Of a stretch of 64,000 nt of DNA, positions 34,904-42,825 are shown piece after piece; the first letter of the stretch is position 1; every line of letters begins with the position of its first letter. Source of the DNA: Planctomycetota bacterium (GTDB lineage: Bacteria; Planctomycetota; Planctomycetia; Pirellulales; PALSA-1355); the NCBI GenBank assembly GCA_003389325.1, contig QQVE01000040.1, positions 25,001 through 89,000 of the forward strand, written 5' to 3'. Below the pieces are notes generated by a model, which made no database searches, was not told the DNA's origin, and worked only from the letters and a program-made list of their open reading frames with translations. The translations under genes were made by a program, and so were the position numbers.

Positions 34904-35953
34904 GTGACGAGCCACATCGCCGACTACGACTACGAGTTGCCCAAGCGTTTGATCGCTCAACACCCGATCAGCCGCCGCAGCGACGCCCGGCTGCTGGTGG
35001 TCCGCCGCGCGGACGACAGCCTGGAACACCATCATATTCGCGATCTGCCCGGATTGCTTGCAAAGGGCGATTGCCTGGTGATCAACGACACCCGCGTGCT
35101 GCCGGCCCGGCTGGTGGGTTTTCGTACGGCCACCGGCGGACGCTGGGAGGGGCTGTTCATCTCCTGTGACGAGCAGGGCAACTGGCGGCTGTTGGGAAAA
35201 AGCCGCGGCAAGCTGGAGCCCGGCGAGCACATCGCCCTGACCAACGAGCAATTGCAGGAGGAGTTTCGGCTGCGCCTGCTGCTCAAGGAACCCGAGGGCT
35301 CGTGGATCGCGCGGCCGGAGGTGCCAGGCACGCCGGTCGAGCTGCTCGAGCGGGTCGGGCGCGTGCCGCTGCCGCCGTACATTCGCCACGGCGAGATGGT
35401 TGATGCCGATCGCGATCGCTACCAGACCGTATTCGCCGAGCGGCCGGGCGCCGTGGCAGCCCCCACCGCCGGGCTGCACTTCACCGAGGCGCTGTTGAAA
35501 CTGCTCGAAAACAACGGCGTCCAGATCGTGCGCGTCACGCTGCACGTGGGTCAGGACACTTTTCGCCCCGTTTCCACCGACAACCTGGAAGAGCACCAGA
35601 TGCACAGCGAATGGTGCGAGATCACGCCCGAGGCGGTGGAAACGATCGCCAAATGCCGTGCCGGTGGCGGCCGCAGCGTGGCGGTGGGGACGACTTGCGT
35701 GCGGGTGCTGGAAACGGCCGCCCGCAATGGCACGCTTGCGCCGTTTAGCGGGCCGACCGACTTGTTCATCCGCCCGCCGTACGAGTTTCGCGCCGTCGAC
35801 GCGCTGCTGACGAATTTTCACCTGCCGCGCACCACCCTGCTGGTATTGGTACGCACCTTCGGCGGCGACGCGCTCATGCGCCGCGCCTACGAGGAAGCCG
35901 TTCGTGAAGAGTACCGCTTTTACAGCTACGGCGACGCCATGCTGATTTTCTAG
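34904..35953 (+). CDS. queA: tRNA preQ1(34) S-adenosylmethionine ribosyltransferase-isomerase QueA
   Basis: 349 aa from a GTG start, full family length. Signatures are DYDYELPKRLIAQHPISRR at the N-terminus, VINDTRVLPARL, the central GAVAAPTAGLHFTEALL, LHVGQDTFRPV, VGTTCVRVLE and the C-terminal TNFHLPRTTLLVLVRTF. It transfers the ribosyl moiety of SAM to preQ1 in tRNA, giving epoxyqueuosine. Other queuosine genes are not in the window. Confidence 0.96.
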   Translation: MTSHIADYDYELPKRLIAQHPISRRSDARLLVVRRADDSLEHHHIRDLPGLLAKGDCLVINDTRVLPARLVGFRTATGGRWEGLFISCDEQGNWRLLGKSRGKLEPGEHIALTNEQLQEEFRLRLLLKEPEGSWIARPEVPGTPVELLERVGRVPLPPYIRHGEMVDADRDRYQTVFAERPGAVAAPTAGLHFTEALLKLLENNGVQIVRVTLHVGQDTFRPVSTDNLEEHQMHSEWCEITPEAVETIAKCRAGGGRSVAVGTTCVRVLETAARNGTLAPFSGPTDLFIRPPYEFRAVDALLTNFHLPRTTLLVLVRTFGGDALMRRAYEEAVREEYRFYSYGDAMLIF

Positions 35954-36012
35954 CCGTTTCGCGCGGCGCCACCGCGACCGTGCTTCTGCTTCTCTCACCC
36001 CCGGAGAACCCC

Positions 36013-36450
36013 ATGGATTCCTTTCTGCAAGCCGCCATCGAAGAAGCCGAAAAAGGCCTCGCCGCCGGCGGCATCCCGATCGGATCGGTGCTGGTGATCG
36101 ACGACAAGATCGTCGGCCGCGGCCATAACCAGCGCGTGCAGCAAGGCAGCGCCATCCTGCACGCCGAGATGGACTGTCTCGAGAACGCCGGGCGCCTGAA
36201 GGCCGCCGACTACGCCCGGGCCACGCTCTATTCGACCCTTTCGCCCTGCGACATGTGCAGCGGAACGGCCCTGCTGTACAAGATTCCACGGGTCGTGATC
36301 GGCGAGCACGCGACGTTTCAGGGCCCCGAGGACTATCTCCGCTCGCGCGGCGTGGAGCTCGACATTCGCCACGACTCGCGCTGCATCGAGCTGATGCGCG
36401 AGTTCATCGCTGCCAAGCCCGAGCTGTGGAACGAGGACATCGGCGTCTAA
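36013..36450 (+). CDS. Fcy1-type cytosine deaminase (CDA superfamily)
   Basis: 145 aa from the ATG with CGGAGAACCCC upstream. Zinc ligands are His50 and Glu52 (HAEMDCLENAGRL), Cys79 and Cys82 (STLSPCDMCSG). The resemblance to yeast cytosine deaminase Fcy1 runs through the whole chain, including the C-terminal LWNEDIG, where Fcy1 uses WFEDIG to close over the substrate (Trp139 and Asp142 here). Conversion of cytosine to uracil (pyrimidine salvage) is therefore likely, although the family also contains other nucleobase deaminases. The gene follows queA by 59 nt. Confidence 0.85.
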   Translation: MDSFLQAAIEEAEKGLAAGGIPIGSVLVIDDKIVGRGHNQRVQQGSAILHAEMDCLENAGRLKAADYARATLYSTLSPCDMCSGTALLYKIPRVVIGEHATFQGPEDYLRSRGVELDIRHDSRCIELMREFIAAKPELWNEDIGV

Positions 36451-36475
36451 GTCGCGGCACAAAACGCGAAAGCCC

Positions 36476-36505
36476 TTGACGTTGTTCGCGCGGGCACCCT
36501 ATATA
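36476..36505 (+). promoter_or_regulatory. strong sigma70-type promoter of the lysine-rich micro-gene
   Basis: TTGACG, an 18-bp spacer and TATATA (within CTATATAACG) form a near-consensus promoter. It lies about 87 bp before the GTG at 36592 and just after the deaminase stop. Confidence 0.7.
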
Positions 36506-36591
36506 ACGAAGTAAGAACGCGCTTCGGTGTCGGCGGCCGCGGGGCCGTCGCTCTCCGGGGCCCAGGCAGACGATTACTGAGGTACTCCACC

Positions 36592-36768
36592 GTGACGATC
36601 GTACGCGTCGGCGCGACGAAGAAATACTCCGATGGCTGGGAATCCGCCTTCGGCAAAGGCAAGAAGAAGAGCGCCACCAAGAAGAAAGCCGCGACGAAAA
36701 AGAAGCCCGTCTCGGCCAAGAAAAAGCCGGCTAAGAAGTCGGCCAAGACCAAGCAGGGCCGCAAGTAG
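36592..36768 (+). CDS. small lysine-rich basic protein, 58 aa
   Basis: A GTG start with GAGGT 8 nt upstream and a strong promoter. The first 22 residues are a conserved-looking head (VTIVRVGATKKYSDGWESAFGK). The rest is almost only Lys, Ala, Thr and Ser (KKKSATKKKAATKKK..., ending KQGRK), like the tails of histone H1-like or HU-extension proteins. It may bind nucleic acid, but that is inferred only from composition. It is short enough to be missed by length cut-offs. Confidence 0.75.
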   Translation: MTIVRVGATKKYSDGWESAFGKGKKKSATKKKAATKKKPVSAKKKPAKKSAKTKQGRK

Positions 36769-36810
36769 ACGCCCATGCTGCCGCGAACGGGCGAGCCGCC
36801 GCCGTGCGTC

Positions 36811-37374
36811 TCACGCCCGCGAGACGAACTGTCCGGTGCGCGTGTCGACTTTCACAACCTCGTCCTGCGAGAGGTACTCGGGCACCTGGATCACTAGGCC
36901 GGTTTCGAGCTTCGCCGGCTTGGTGCGGCTGGTGGCCGAGTTGCCACGCACGCCGGGATCGCACTCGACGACCTTCAGCTCTACGACCAGCGGCAGTTGC
37001 AGGCCGACGCATTCGCCGTTGTAGATCATCGTCTGCATGCCTTCGAGCTGCTCGGTGATGTAGGGCGTCTCGTCGGCTACGTCTTCCAGCGGCAGGGCGT
37101 ACTGGTTGTAGTCGGTTTGGTCGAGAAAGTGCATGTGCGTCGCGTCGGCGTACATGAACGTCACGGCACGGCGCTCGAAATCGGCCTCGTCGAGCGACTC
37201 GCCCCCGCGCAGCACGATGTCGGTCTTCTGCTTGGTCACCAGGTTCCGCGCCCGATACTTGTAGAGCGTGGCGGCGCCGCGGGCCGAGGGGCTTTGCACG
37301 GTGACGCTCTCGATCAGACACGGGGCGCCGTGGTAGTTGACAACCGCACCGTTCTTGATTTCCTTGGCCAGCAT
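36811..37374 (-). CDS. yeiP: elongation factor P-like protein EfpL/YeiP
   Basis: 187 aa. It follows E. coli YeiP (EfpL) more closely than EF-P: the loop VQSPSARGAATLYKYR replaces the EF-P PGKG-type loop and puts Arg32 at the tip. The C-terminal domain reads RTKPAKLETGLVIQVPEYLS. The three-domain KOW/OB/C-terminal layout is complete. EfpL relieves ribosome stalling at polyproline and related motifs without needing lysine modification. It is convergent with the lysine-rich micro-gene. Canonical EF-P is expected elsewhere in the genome. Confidence 0.9.
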   Translation of the reverse strand: MLAKEIKNGAVVNYHGAPCLIESVTVQSPSARGAATLYKYRARNLVTKQKTDIVLRGGESLDEADFERRAVTFMYADATHMHFLDQTDYNQYALPLEDVADETPYITEQLEGMQTMIYNGECVGLQLPLVVELKVVECDPGVRGNSATSRTKPAKLETGLVIQVPEYLSQDEVVKVDTRTGQFVSRA

Positions 37375-37393
37375 CCTTCCCGCTCCGTGGGAT

Positions 37394-37891
37394 CTACAGA
37401 AACGTGCCCGACTGCGGGTCGACGCCGATGCCGCCGGTCATTTCCACCATGGAATCCAGCACGATCAACAGCGTGCTGGGGTCGAGCATTTCGTCGGGCT
37501 CGTCAGCCGCGATCGCTGGGCCGTCGTCGGCCTGCTGCTCGAAGTGCAACAGGTCGAACCGCGCGTCGCATTCCTTGATGCGGGCCAGCTTGCGCCGTTC
37601 GTCGGCATCCAGCGGTATCTCCTTGAGCTCCTTCTCGAGCGTTTCGTTTTGCTCCAGCACTTCCTCGCCGGCCAGGAAACTGATGTCGAGCGCCGCATAG
37701 TCGTCGGGCGAAAGCACCGTGATCGACTCGAAGCGGCCGTCCTCGTCCGCCCGGGCATCGGTGAGCTCAAAGCGGTCGCTCAGCGCCGCAAGCACCTCTT
37801 CCACGTGCTTGAGTGTCGGGCGCTTGCTGGAGTCGAACAGCACGAAATACGTTTCGCGCCATTTGAACTCCTCGCGTTCAAAGGTGGACAT
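37394..37891 (-). CDS. conserved hypothetical protein, 165 aa
   Basis: An acidic soluble protein beginning MSTFEREEFKWRETYFVLFDSSKRPTLKHVEEVLAALSDRFEL. No signal peptide or membrane segment; strongly Glu/Asp/Leu-rich. It is encoded 19 nt upstream of yeiP on the same strand, so the two are probably co-transcribed. I do not recognise the family, but codon use and length look genuine. Confidence 0.78.
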   Translation of the reverse strand: MSTFEREEFKWRETYFVLFDSSKRPTLKHVEEVLAALSDRFELTDARADEDGRFESITVLSPDDYAALDISFLAGEEVLEQNETLEKELKEIPLDADERRKLARIKECDARFDLLHFEQQADDGPAIAADEPDEMLDPSTLLIVLDSMVEMTGGIGVDPQSGTFL

Positions 37892-37957
37892 GGCTACGTC
37901 CGGGCCCGTTGGGGACCGCTTTCAAGAGTAGATTCCGCGGCGCTGGGTCGCGCGGCT

Positions 37958-38194
37958 CTAGCGCTCCCATTCCTCTTCCGGAGGTCCCAGGCCGCCTTGC
38001 CAGGCCTCAAGCGCCTGCAGGATGTCGTCCCGCTCGCGCTGCTTGGCCCACACGCTCTCGCCTTGTTCCAGGCGGATCTCATATTGTCCTTCGCGCTCGC
38101 AATCCTCGGCGCCGCAGAAGTGCGGCGTAGCCGATACCCACATCACGCGATACAAGGGGACGTGCTTGTCGTCGATCGTGCAAAAAATGGACAT
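37958..38194 (-). CDS. conserved hypothetical protein, 78 aa
   Basis: The second ATG (38194, MSIFCTIDDKHVPLYRVMWV) is preferred because GGAGG lies 6 nt before it, while it directly abuts the first ATG at 38200. Two Cys residues occur at CGAEDCEREG, in a stretch that could be a metal or disulfide site. Soluble, function unknown. It may be in an operon with the 165-aa gene downstream. Confidence 0.72.
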   Translation of the reverse strand: MSIFCTIDDKHVPLYRVMWVSATPHFCGAEDCEREGQYEIRLEQGESVWAKQRERDDILQALEAWQGGLGPPEEEWER

Positions 38195-38237
38195 ACTCAT
38201 CCTCCCCTGTTCGGCGCGGTCGCTATCTCACTTACAA

Positions 38238-39047
38238 TTATACTCGACCCAGTTCGATCGAGCGGCGTGTTGCCGATTGAACGGCATTTATCAGCGTGCC
38301 TCGCAGCTTGCCGGCCTCGAGGGCTTCCAGGCCCGCGATCGTCGTTCCGCCGGGACTGGCCACGCGGTCTTTCAGCACGCCGGGGTGCTCGCCGGTTTCC
38401 AACACCATTTGTGCGGCGCCGCGCAACGTTTGGGCGGCCAGCGCCAACGCCACGTCGCGTTTCAGGCCCATCGCGACGCCGCCGTCGGCCAGGGCCTCGA
38501 TCATCACGTAGGCGAACGCCGGCCCGGAGCCCGAGAGGCCCGTGACGGCGTCCAGCAGCGGCTCGTCGACCTCGAACGCGATTCCCACCGATTCGAGCAA
38601 CTGTTTGACCAGCGCTGCGTCGTCCTGTGTAGCTCGCGGTCCTAGGCAGTAACCGCTGGCGCTTTCGCCGACCAGGCACGGCGTGTTGGGCATCACGCGC
38701 ACCAGCCGTGCCTTGCCGAGCGACTTTTCGAGCGTCGCCAGCTTCACTCCCGCGGCAATCGACACGACGAGTTTTCCCGCGGCAGCCTTCACCATCGGCG
38801 CGATGGCCGATGCCAGGTGCTGCGGTTTCGTGGCCAGCACGATCACCTCGGCCTGTTCGGCCAGGCTGGCATTGTCGCCAACCGTCTTCGCGCCGGCCAC
38901 GCTTTGCGTAAACGCGTTGAGCGCCTCGCTCGACGGGTCGGCCGCCAGAACCGCGGTTGGCTCGGCCAGGCCCGCTTTGACGAACCCCGCGGCCAAGGCC
39001 CGGGCCATCTGTCCGGCACCGATAAATCCGATCGATTTCTGCTGCAT
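38238..39047 (-). CDS. proC: pyrroline-5-carboxylate reductase ProC
   Basis: 269 aa, normal length. The NAD(P)-binding motif is IGFIGAGQMARALA. Family signatures are ATKPQHL, VSIAAGVKL, RVMPNTPCLVGE and the C-terminal GLSGSGPAFAYVMIEALADGGV with SPGGTTIAGLEALE. It catalyses the last step of proline synthesis. It stands alone with no proA/proB nearby. Confidence 0.95.
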   Translation of the reverse strand: MQQKSIGFIGAGQMARALAAGFVKAGLAEPTAVLAADPSSEALNAFTQSVAGAKTVGDNASLAEQAEVIVLATKPQHLASAIAPMVKAAAGKLVVSIAAGVKLATLEKSLGKARLVRVMPNTPCLVGESASGYCLGPRATQDDAALVKQLLESVGIAFEVDEPLLDAVTGLSGSGPAFAYVMIEALADGGVAMGLKRDVALALAAQTLRGAAQMVLETGEHPGVLKDRVASPGGTTIAGLEALEAGKLRGTLINAVQSATRRSIELGRV

Positions 39048-39346
39048 GCGTCAAGTCGGGTGGAAAGGCGAAACGAGGCAGGCAGCCGAAGCTGCGCCTC
39101 GACCCATCGTACGGCTCGACCTATTTGGCTGCAACCAAGGCTTACGCCCGGTGCGCAGGGAATCTGAGTGGTTTTTCTGAAAACGGTCCGCAATCACCGC
39201 TGAAAGGTCGGCTGCGACGCGGCTGTTGCTAGCCACCAGATGGACGGGGCGAAGCTGTCTGGACACGCGACGGCGAATCTGCGATTCTTCGCCCCCGCGC
39301 CGGCTGAGGAGCGTGCCGGCGTGTCCCTTCGCCCGAGGAGTCTCTC

Positions 39347-39718
39347 ATGAAAACCGCCGCCATCATGACGTTGGCCATTTGCGGGGTCATGCTCTGCGAT
39401 TCGCCCGCTTGCGCCGCCGAAGGCTCGTCGCCCTTGTCTTGGATCGGGTTCAAACCCAAGTCCGCCGCCACGGCCAAAGGGCCCTCGTTGTTCGAGAAGA
39501 TGAGCTCCGGGACGAAGCGGTTCTTCGGCGGCACCAAGAAGATGTTTGCCGACGACGAACCGACAGTAACGAAAAAGTACGGCACCCGCCGCGTCCATCG
39601 GGCCGAAAAGCCCAAGCAGCCGCAACAAAGCTTCTTCGGCCGGCTGTTCAACCCGCAGCCCGCTCCGCCGCCGCGGACGATCGAAGAGTGGATGGCACTC
39701 GAGCAGGTGCATCCGTAA
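39347..39718 (+). CDS. secreted hypothetical protein, 123 aa
   Basis: The ATG has GAGGAGTCTCTC upstream. It has a signal peptide (MKTAAIMTLAICGVMLCDSPACA) and a basic, Pro/Lys-rich mature part (KYGTRRVHRAEKPKQPQQSFFGRLFNPQPAPPPRTIEEWMALEQVHP) of low complexity. No known domain. A small lipoprotein gene follows 28 nt downstream, suggesting co-transcription. Confidence 0.78.
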   Translation: MKTAAIMTLAICGVMLCDSPACAAEGSSPLSWIGFKPKSAATAKGPSLFEKMSSGTKRFFGGTKKMFADDEPTVTKKYGTRRVHRAEKPKQPQQSFFGRLFNPQPAPPPRTIEEWMALEQVHP

Positions 39719-39746
39719 ACACACGGTTCTGTTTCGACGACGTCTC

Positions 39747-39974
39747 ATGCCCGTGCACCCATCGAATCTGGCACGCGTTCGCCGCTCGCTGGGCATCCTG
39801 GCCCTGTCGCTTTGCGTCGGATTGCCCGGTTGCGCGCAGGGCCTGACCTCGCTGGGCGACGTCGAGACGCGGCGCAGGATCGAAAAAGCCGCGGCCGACG
39901 ATTCCATTCCCTCGGCCGCCGAAGTGGGGCTCGCCGCGGGCATGCAGCCGACCGCGGTCGTCGAAGGGCCGTAA
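39747..39974 (+). CDS. small lipoprotein, 75 aa
   Basis: MPVHPSNLARVRRSLGILALSLCVGLPGCAQG shows a lipobox (GLPGC, Cys29) after a hydrophobic segment. The mature part is about 47 residues, helical and rich in Ala and Glu. No recognised domain; the short length lowers certainty. It lies between the 123-aa secreted protein and the first PD40 propeller gene. Confidence 0.65.
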   Translation: MPVHPSNLARVRRSLGILALSLCVGLPGCAQGLTSLGDVETRRRIEKAAADDSIPSAAEVGLAAGMQPTAVVEGP

Positions 39975-40024
39975 CGGGCCGGCGCGCTCCCCGCCGCCCA
40001 TCGCTGGGCATCCCCCCAGAAAGT

Positions 40025-40053
40025 TTGGTCTGCGCTTGCCTTGCCGCTAGAAT
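40025..40053 (+). promoter_or_regulatory. sigma70-type promoter of the PD40 gene cluster
   Basis: TTGGTC, a 17-bp spacer and TAGAAT lie 41 bp before the first propeller gene's ATG (40094), which itself has AGGAGG upstream. Confidence 0.6.
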
Positions 40054-40093
40054 GGCCCCGTGCCCCAATCCTGGGAAGCGAGGAGGCCCTTCG

Positions 40094-40945
40094 ATGAAGT
40101 ATCGCCTGGCAATCGTATGGTTCGCCGCACTGCTGGTGGCGCCGACGGTCCGAGCCGCGAATCTGCCCACCGCGATTTACGTGATGCGTGTCGACGGCAG
40201 CGATGTGCGCAAAGTGGCTGACGTCGAGGGCCACACCGACCACCGCAACCCGCGTTTCTCTCCCGCGGGCAAGCACCTGGTCTTTTCGGCCCGCGAGCCG
40301 GCGAGCGGACGAACCGTCTGTTACGTGATCGGCATCGACGGATCGAACCTGCGCAAGATCGGCTTCGGCGACCTGCCCGACTGGTCGCCCGACGGTAAGC
40401 AGATCGTCTACGACGACCGCACGTCGCCGGGCAACATCATCGTCGAGAATCTCGACGGCCAGGGCACGACCCTGGTCACATCCGGACTCAGCCCCCGCTG
40501 GTCGCCCGATGGCCGGATGCTGGCCTTCCGGCGCGACAAGAACGTGCAGGTGCTCGACCTGATCAGCGGCGAGCAGCACGCGCTGTTGGCTCCGGGCATC
40601 TCGCAAGTGCTCAGCGGCATGGACTGGTCGCCCGGCGGCGACACGCTGGCCGTGATCATCCGCGAGACCAAGGGGGGCGTGCGCAAGCTGCTGTTTCTCG
40701 ACCCGACGAAAGACAACCAACCCTCCACCGGCCGGCTGGGATTGGGAATCGGCGGACCGATCGCCTTTTCGCCCGACGGCAAGCAAGTGGCCTACGACTT
40801 CAACTACAAGATTCGCATCGAGGACGTCGCCGGCGGCGGGCGGCCTCGGCTCATCCCCGGCCAAAAGGGGCACAACCTGCATCCCGATTGGTCGCCCGAC
40901 GGCGAGTGGATCGCCTTCGGCAGCGATCGACATACCGTGCCGTAA
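40094..40945 (+). CDS. TolB-like PD40 beta-propeller protein, copy 1
   Basis: 283 aa, ATG 8 nt after AGGAGG. A signal peptide (MKYRLAIVWFAALLVAPTVRA) is followed by six to seven PD40 blades marked by repeated WSPDG motifs (DWSPDGKQIVY, RWSPDGRMLAF, DWSPDGEWIAF). The fold is a TolB/DPP4-type propeller; no TolB N-terminal domain is present. It is first of three related tandem genes. Role unknown; periplasmic binding or scaffolding is inferred. Confidence 0.85.
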   Translation: MKYRLAIVWFAALLVAPTVRAANLPTAIYVMRVDGSDVRKVADVEGHTDHRNPRFSPAGKHLVFSAREPASGRTVCYVIGIDGSNLRKIGFGDLPDWSPDGKQIVYDDRTSPGNIIVENLDGQGTTLVTSGLSPRWSPDGRMLAFRRDKNVQVLDLISGEQHALLAPGISQVLSGMDWSPGGDTLAVIIRETKGGVRKLLFLDPTKDNQPSTGRLGLGIGGPIAFSPDGKQVAYDFNYKIRIEDVAGGGRPRLIPGQKGHNLHPDWSPDGEWIAFGSDRHTVP

Positions 40946-40965
40946 ACCCGGAGGAGCCACGGACC

Positions 40966-41820
40966 ATGAAGCGCGGACTATCCCGGGGCGTTGTGGCCAT
41001 TGCTGCTCTTGCGCTCTCCGCGTCCCTGGCGGCGGGCGAAACGCTTGCGACGGCGATCTATCTGATGGACGCCGACGGCGGCAACGTCCGCAAGTTGATC
41101 GACGTCGAAGACTACACGTTTCTCCGCGCACCGAACTGGTCGCCCGACGGCAACCACCTGCTCTTCTCGGCCGAGTCGACCACGACTGGGCTGCGCGAGT
41201 GCTTCGTGGTGTCCGCCGACGGCACGGGGTTGCGCAAGATCGGGCAGGGCGATCAACCCGACTGGTCGCCCGATGGCAAACAGATCGTCTACCAGGAGCA
41301 GTCCGGGCAAAGTGGAATTGCCGTTCAGAATTTCGACGGCAAGGGCACCTCGCGCCTCGGCGACGGATTCTCCCCGCGCTGGTCGCCCGACGGCCGCAGC
41401 CTGGCCGTGTGCACGGGTAACAACGTGCAGGTGCGCGACATGATCAGCGGGGAACAACGCGCCCTATTGGCCGATGGCGTTTACGGCGTGTTCAAGGGCA
41501 TGGACTGGTCGCCCGACGGCAAGCATCTGGCCGTAGCCATTCGGCCGCAGCAAGGAGCAAAACGCGAGTTGGTGATTCTAGACACCGACAAAGAGAGCCA
41601 GCAGGCAGCGCCACGCTTGCAGAACGCCATGGGCGGGCAGATTTCGTATTCGCCCGACGGCAAGCGGGTCGTGTTTGCCAACGGCTATCTGATGTACTTC
41701 CTCGAGCTCGACAAGGACGAGTGGCCGCGGCTGATTCCCGGCCAACGGGGCAAGAACATGCACCCGGCTTATTCGCCCGATGGCAAGACGATCGCGTTTG
41801 CCAGCGACCGCGAAGAGTAG
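40966..41820 (+). CDS. TolB-like PD40 beta-propeller protein, copy 2
   Basis: 284 aa, ATG after GGAGGAGCC, 20 nt behind copy 1, so the two form an operon. A signal peptide (MKRGLSRGVVAIAALALSASLAAG) and repeated blades follow (NWSPDGNHLLF, DWSPDGKQIVY, RWSPDGRSLAV, DWSPDGKHLAV). It is paralogous to copy 1 by blade order and shared phrases (ISGEQ, LIPGQ near the end). Function unknown. Confidence 0.85.
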   Translation: MKRGLSRGVVAIAALALSASLAAGETLATAIYLMDADGGNVRKLIDVEDYTFLRAPNWSPDGNHLLFSAESTTTGLRECFVVSADGTGLRKIGQGDQPDWSPDGKQIVYQEQSGQSGIAVQNFDGKGTSRLGDGFSPRWSPDGRSLAVCTGNNVQVRDMISGEQRALLADGVYGVFKGMDWSPDGKHLAVAIRPQQGAKRELVILDTDKESQQAAPRLQNAMGGQISYSPDGKRVVFANGYLMYFLELDKDEWPRLIPGQRGKNMHPAYSPDGKTIAFASDREE

Positions 41821-41952
41821 GACCACGCGTGCGGCCCCCTCTCGTTGCCAGCCACCAGCATGGCCGCACCGGCCGCCCGCTACTAGAATGACGCTTACGC
41901 CGAAAGGCGGCTTCGGCACCTTCTGCTTCGTAGATTTGCCAGGACGTTTCGT

Positions 41953-42825
41953 GTGGGGCCCTTTCGCTTGATGCTTGTCCGACTGCTTGCCTTGTTCCTG
42001 CTGGGATCTGCCGCCGCGGCGGCGCACGCCGCCAAGCCGGACACGTCGTCGGCCGTGTTCGTGATGCAGCGCGACGGCTCCGACGTGCGGCGCGTCGTGT
42101 TCATCGAATCGTTTCCCCGACTCAGCCTGCCGCGCTGGTCGCCCGACGGCGAGCGGCTGCTGTTTGAAGCCGGCGGCGACCGCTCGCCGCGCTCGTTGGT
42201 CGTCGACGCGACGGGGCGCAACCTGCTCGACCTGGGCTTGGGCGTACAGGCCGACTGGTCGCCCGACGGCAAGCAGGTCGTTTACGCGGTGCCCAGCGAG
42301 AGCGGACCGAACGTCTGGGTGCAAAATGCCGACGGAAAGGCGGGCACGCGTCTTTGCCCCGGCTCCGCGCCGCGCTGGTCGCCCGACGGCGCCTCAATCG
42401 CCGTGTGCGGTCCGCTGCGCCTGTTCGATACGTTCAGCGGTACGCTGCGAGCGCTGATCGATGCGGCGGCCGGAGTCGAGCGCACGCTCGGCTGTGCCTG
42501 GTCGCCCGACGGCGAGCGACTGGCGGCGATCGTCGAGCGGGGCGACAAGCGCGAACTGGTCGTGATCGACCCCACGCAGGTGACCCGTGCGCTCGACGCA
42601 CGCTGGCAGGCCGAGTTCGATGGCCCGCCGGCCTGGTCGCCCGACGGCAAGCACCTGGCCGTGACGATCCATGATCCGGTGGCCGATTTACGCCGCATCA
42701 ACGTGCTAGAGGTCGAGGGCGACGAGCCTCCGCGCCTGATTGCCGGTCAGCAGGGCGATAATCGCGATCCCAGCTGGTCGCCCGACAGCAAGCAACTGGC
42801 CTACATCGGCACTAATCCTCCTTAG
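41953..42825 (+). CDS. TolB-like PD40 beta-propeller protein, copy 3
   Basis: 290 aa from a GTG; an ATG at 41971 (MLVRLLALFLLGSAAAAAHA) is equally possible. It has a signal peptide then WSPDG blades (RWSPDGERLLF, DWSPDGKQVVY, RWSPDGASIAV, AWSPDGERLAA, SWSPDSKQLAY). It is more diverged than copies 1 and 2 and separated from copy 2 by 132 nt. Its last 14 bp overlap the end of the interrupted gene on the opposite strand. Confidence 0.82.
   Translation: MGPFRLMLVRLLALFLLGSAAAAAHAAKPDTSSAVFVMQRDGSDVRRVVFIESFPRLSLPRWSPDGERLLFEAGGDRSPRSLVVDATGRNLLDLGLGVQADWSPDGKQVVYAVPSESGPNVWVQNADGKAGTRLCPGSAPRWSPDGASIAVCGPLRLFDTFSGTLRALIDAAAGVERTLGCAWSPDGERLAAIVERGDKRELVVIDPTQVTRALDARWQAEFDGPPAWSPDGKHLAVTIHDPVADLRRINVLEVEGDEPPRLIAGQQGDNRDPSWSPDSKQLAYIGTNPP

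Noticed and set aside
33647..36289. 880-aa minus-strand frame as one fused protein
   Set aside because: Only the part to 34801 is a glycosyltransferase; the rest runs antisense to queA and the deaminase gene.
36592..36768. Lysine-rich protein called histone H1
   Set aside because: The similarity is compositional only; the head is not a histone fold, so no histone name is given.
40094..42825. Short direct DNA repeats resembling a CRISPR or tandem array
   Set aside because: The repeated TGGTCGCCCGACGG is in frame and codes for the WSPDG motif of beta-propeller blades; spacing is irregular and there are no spacers.
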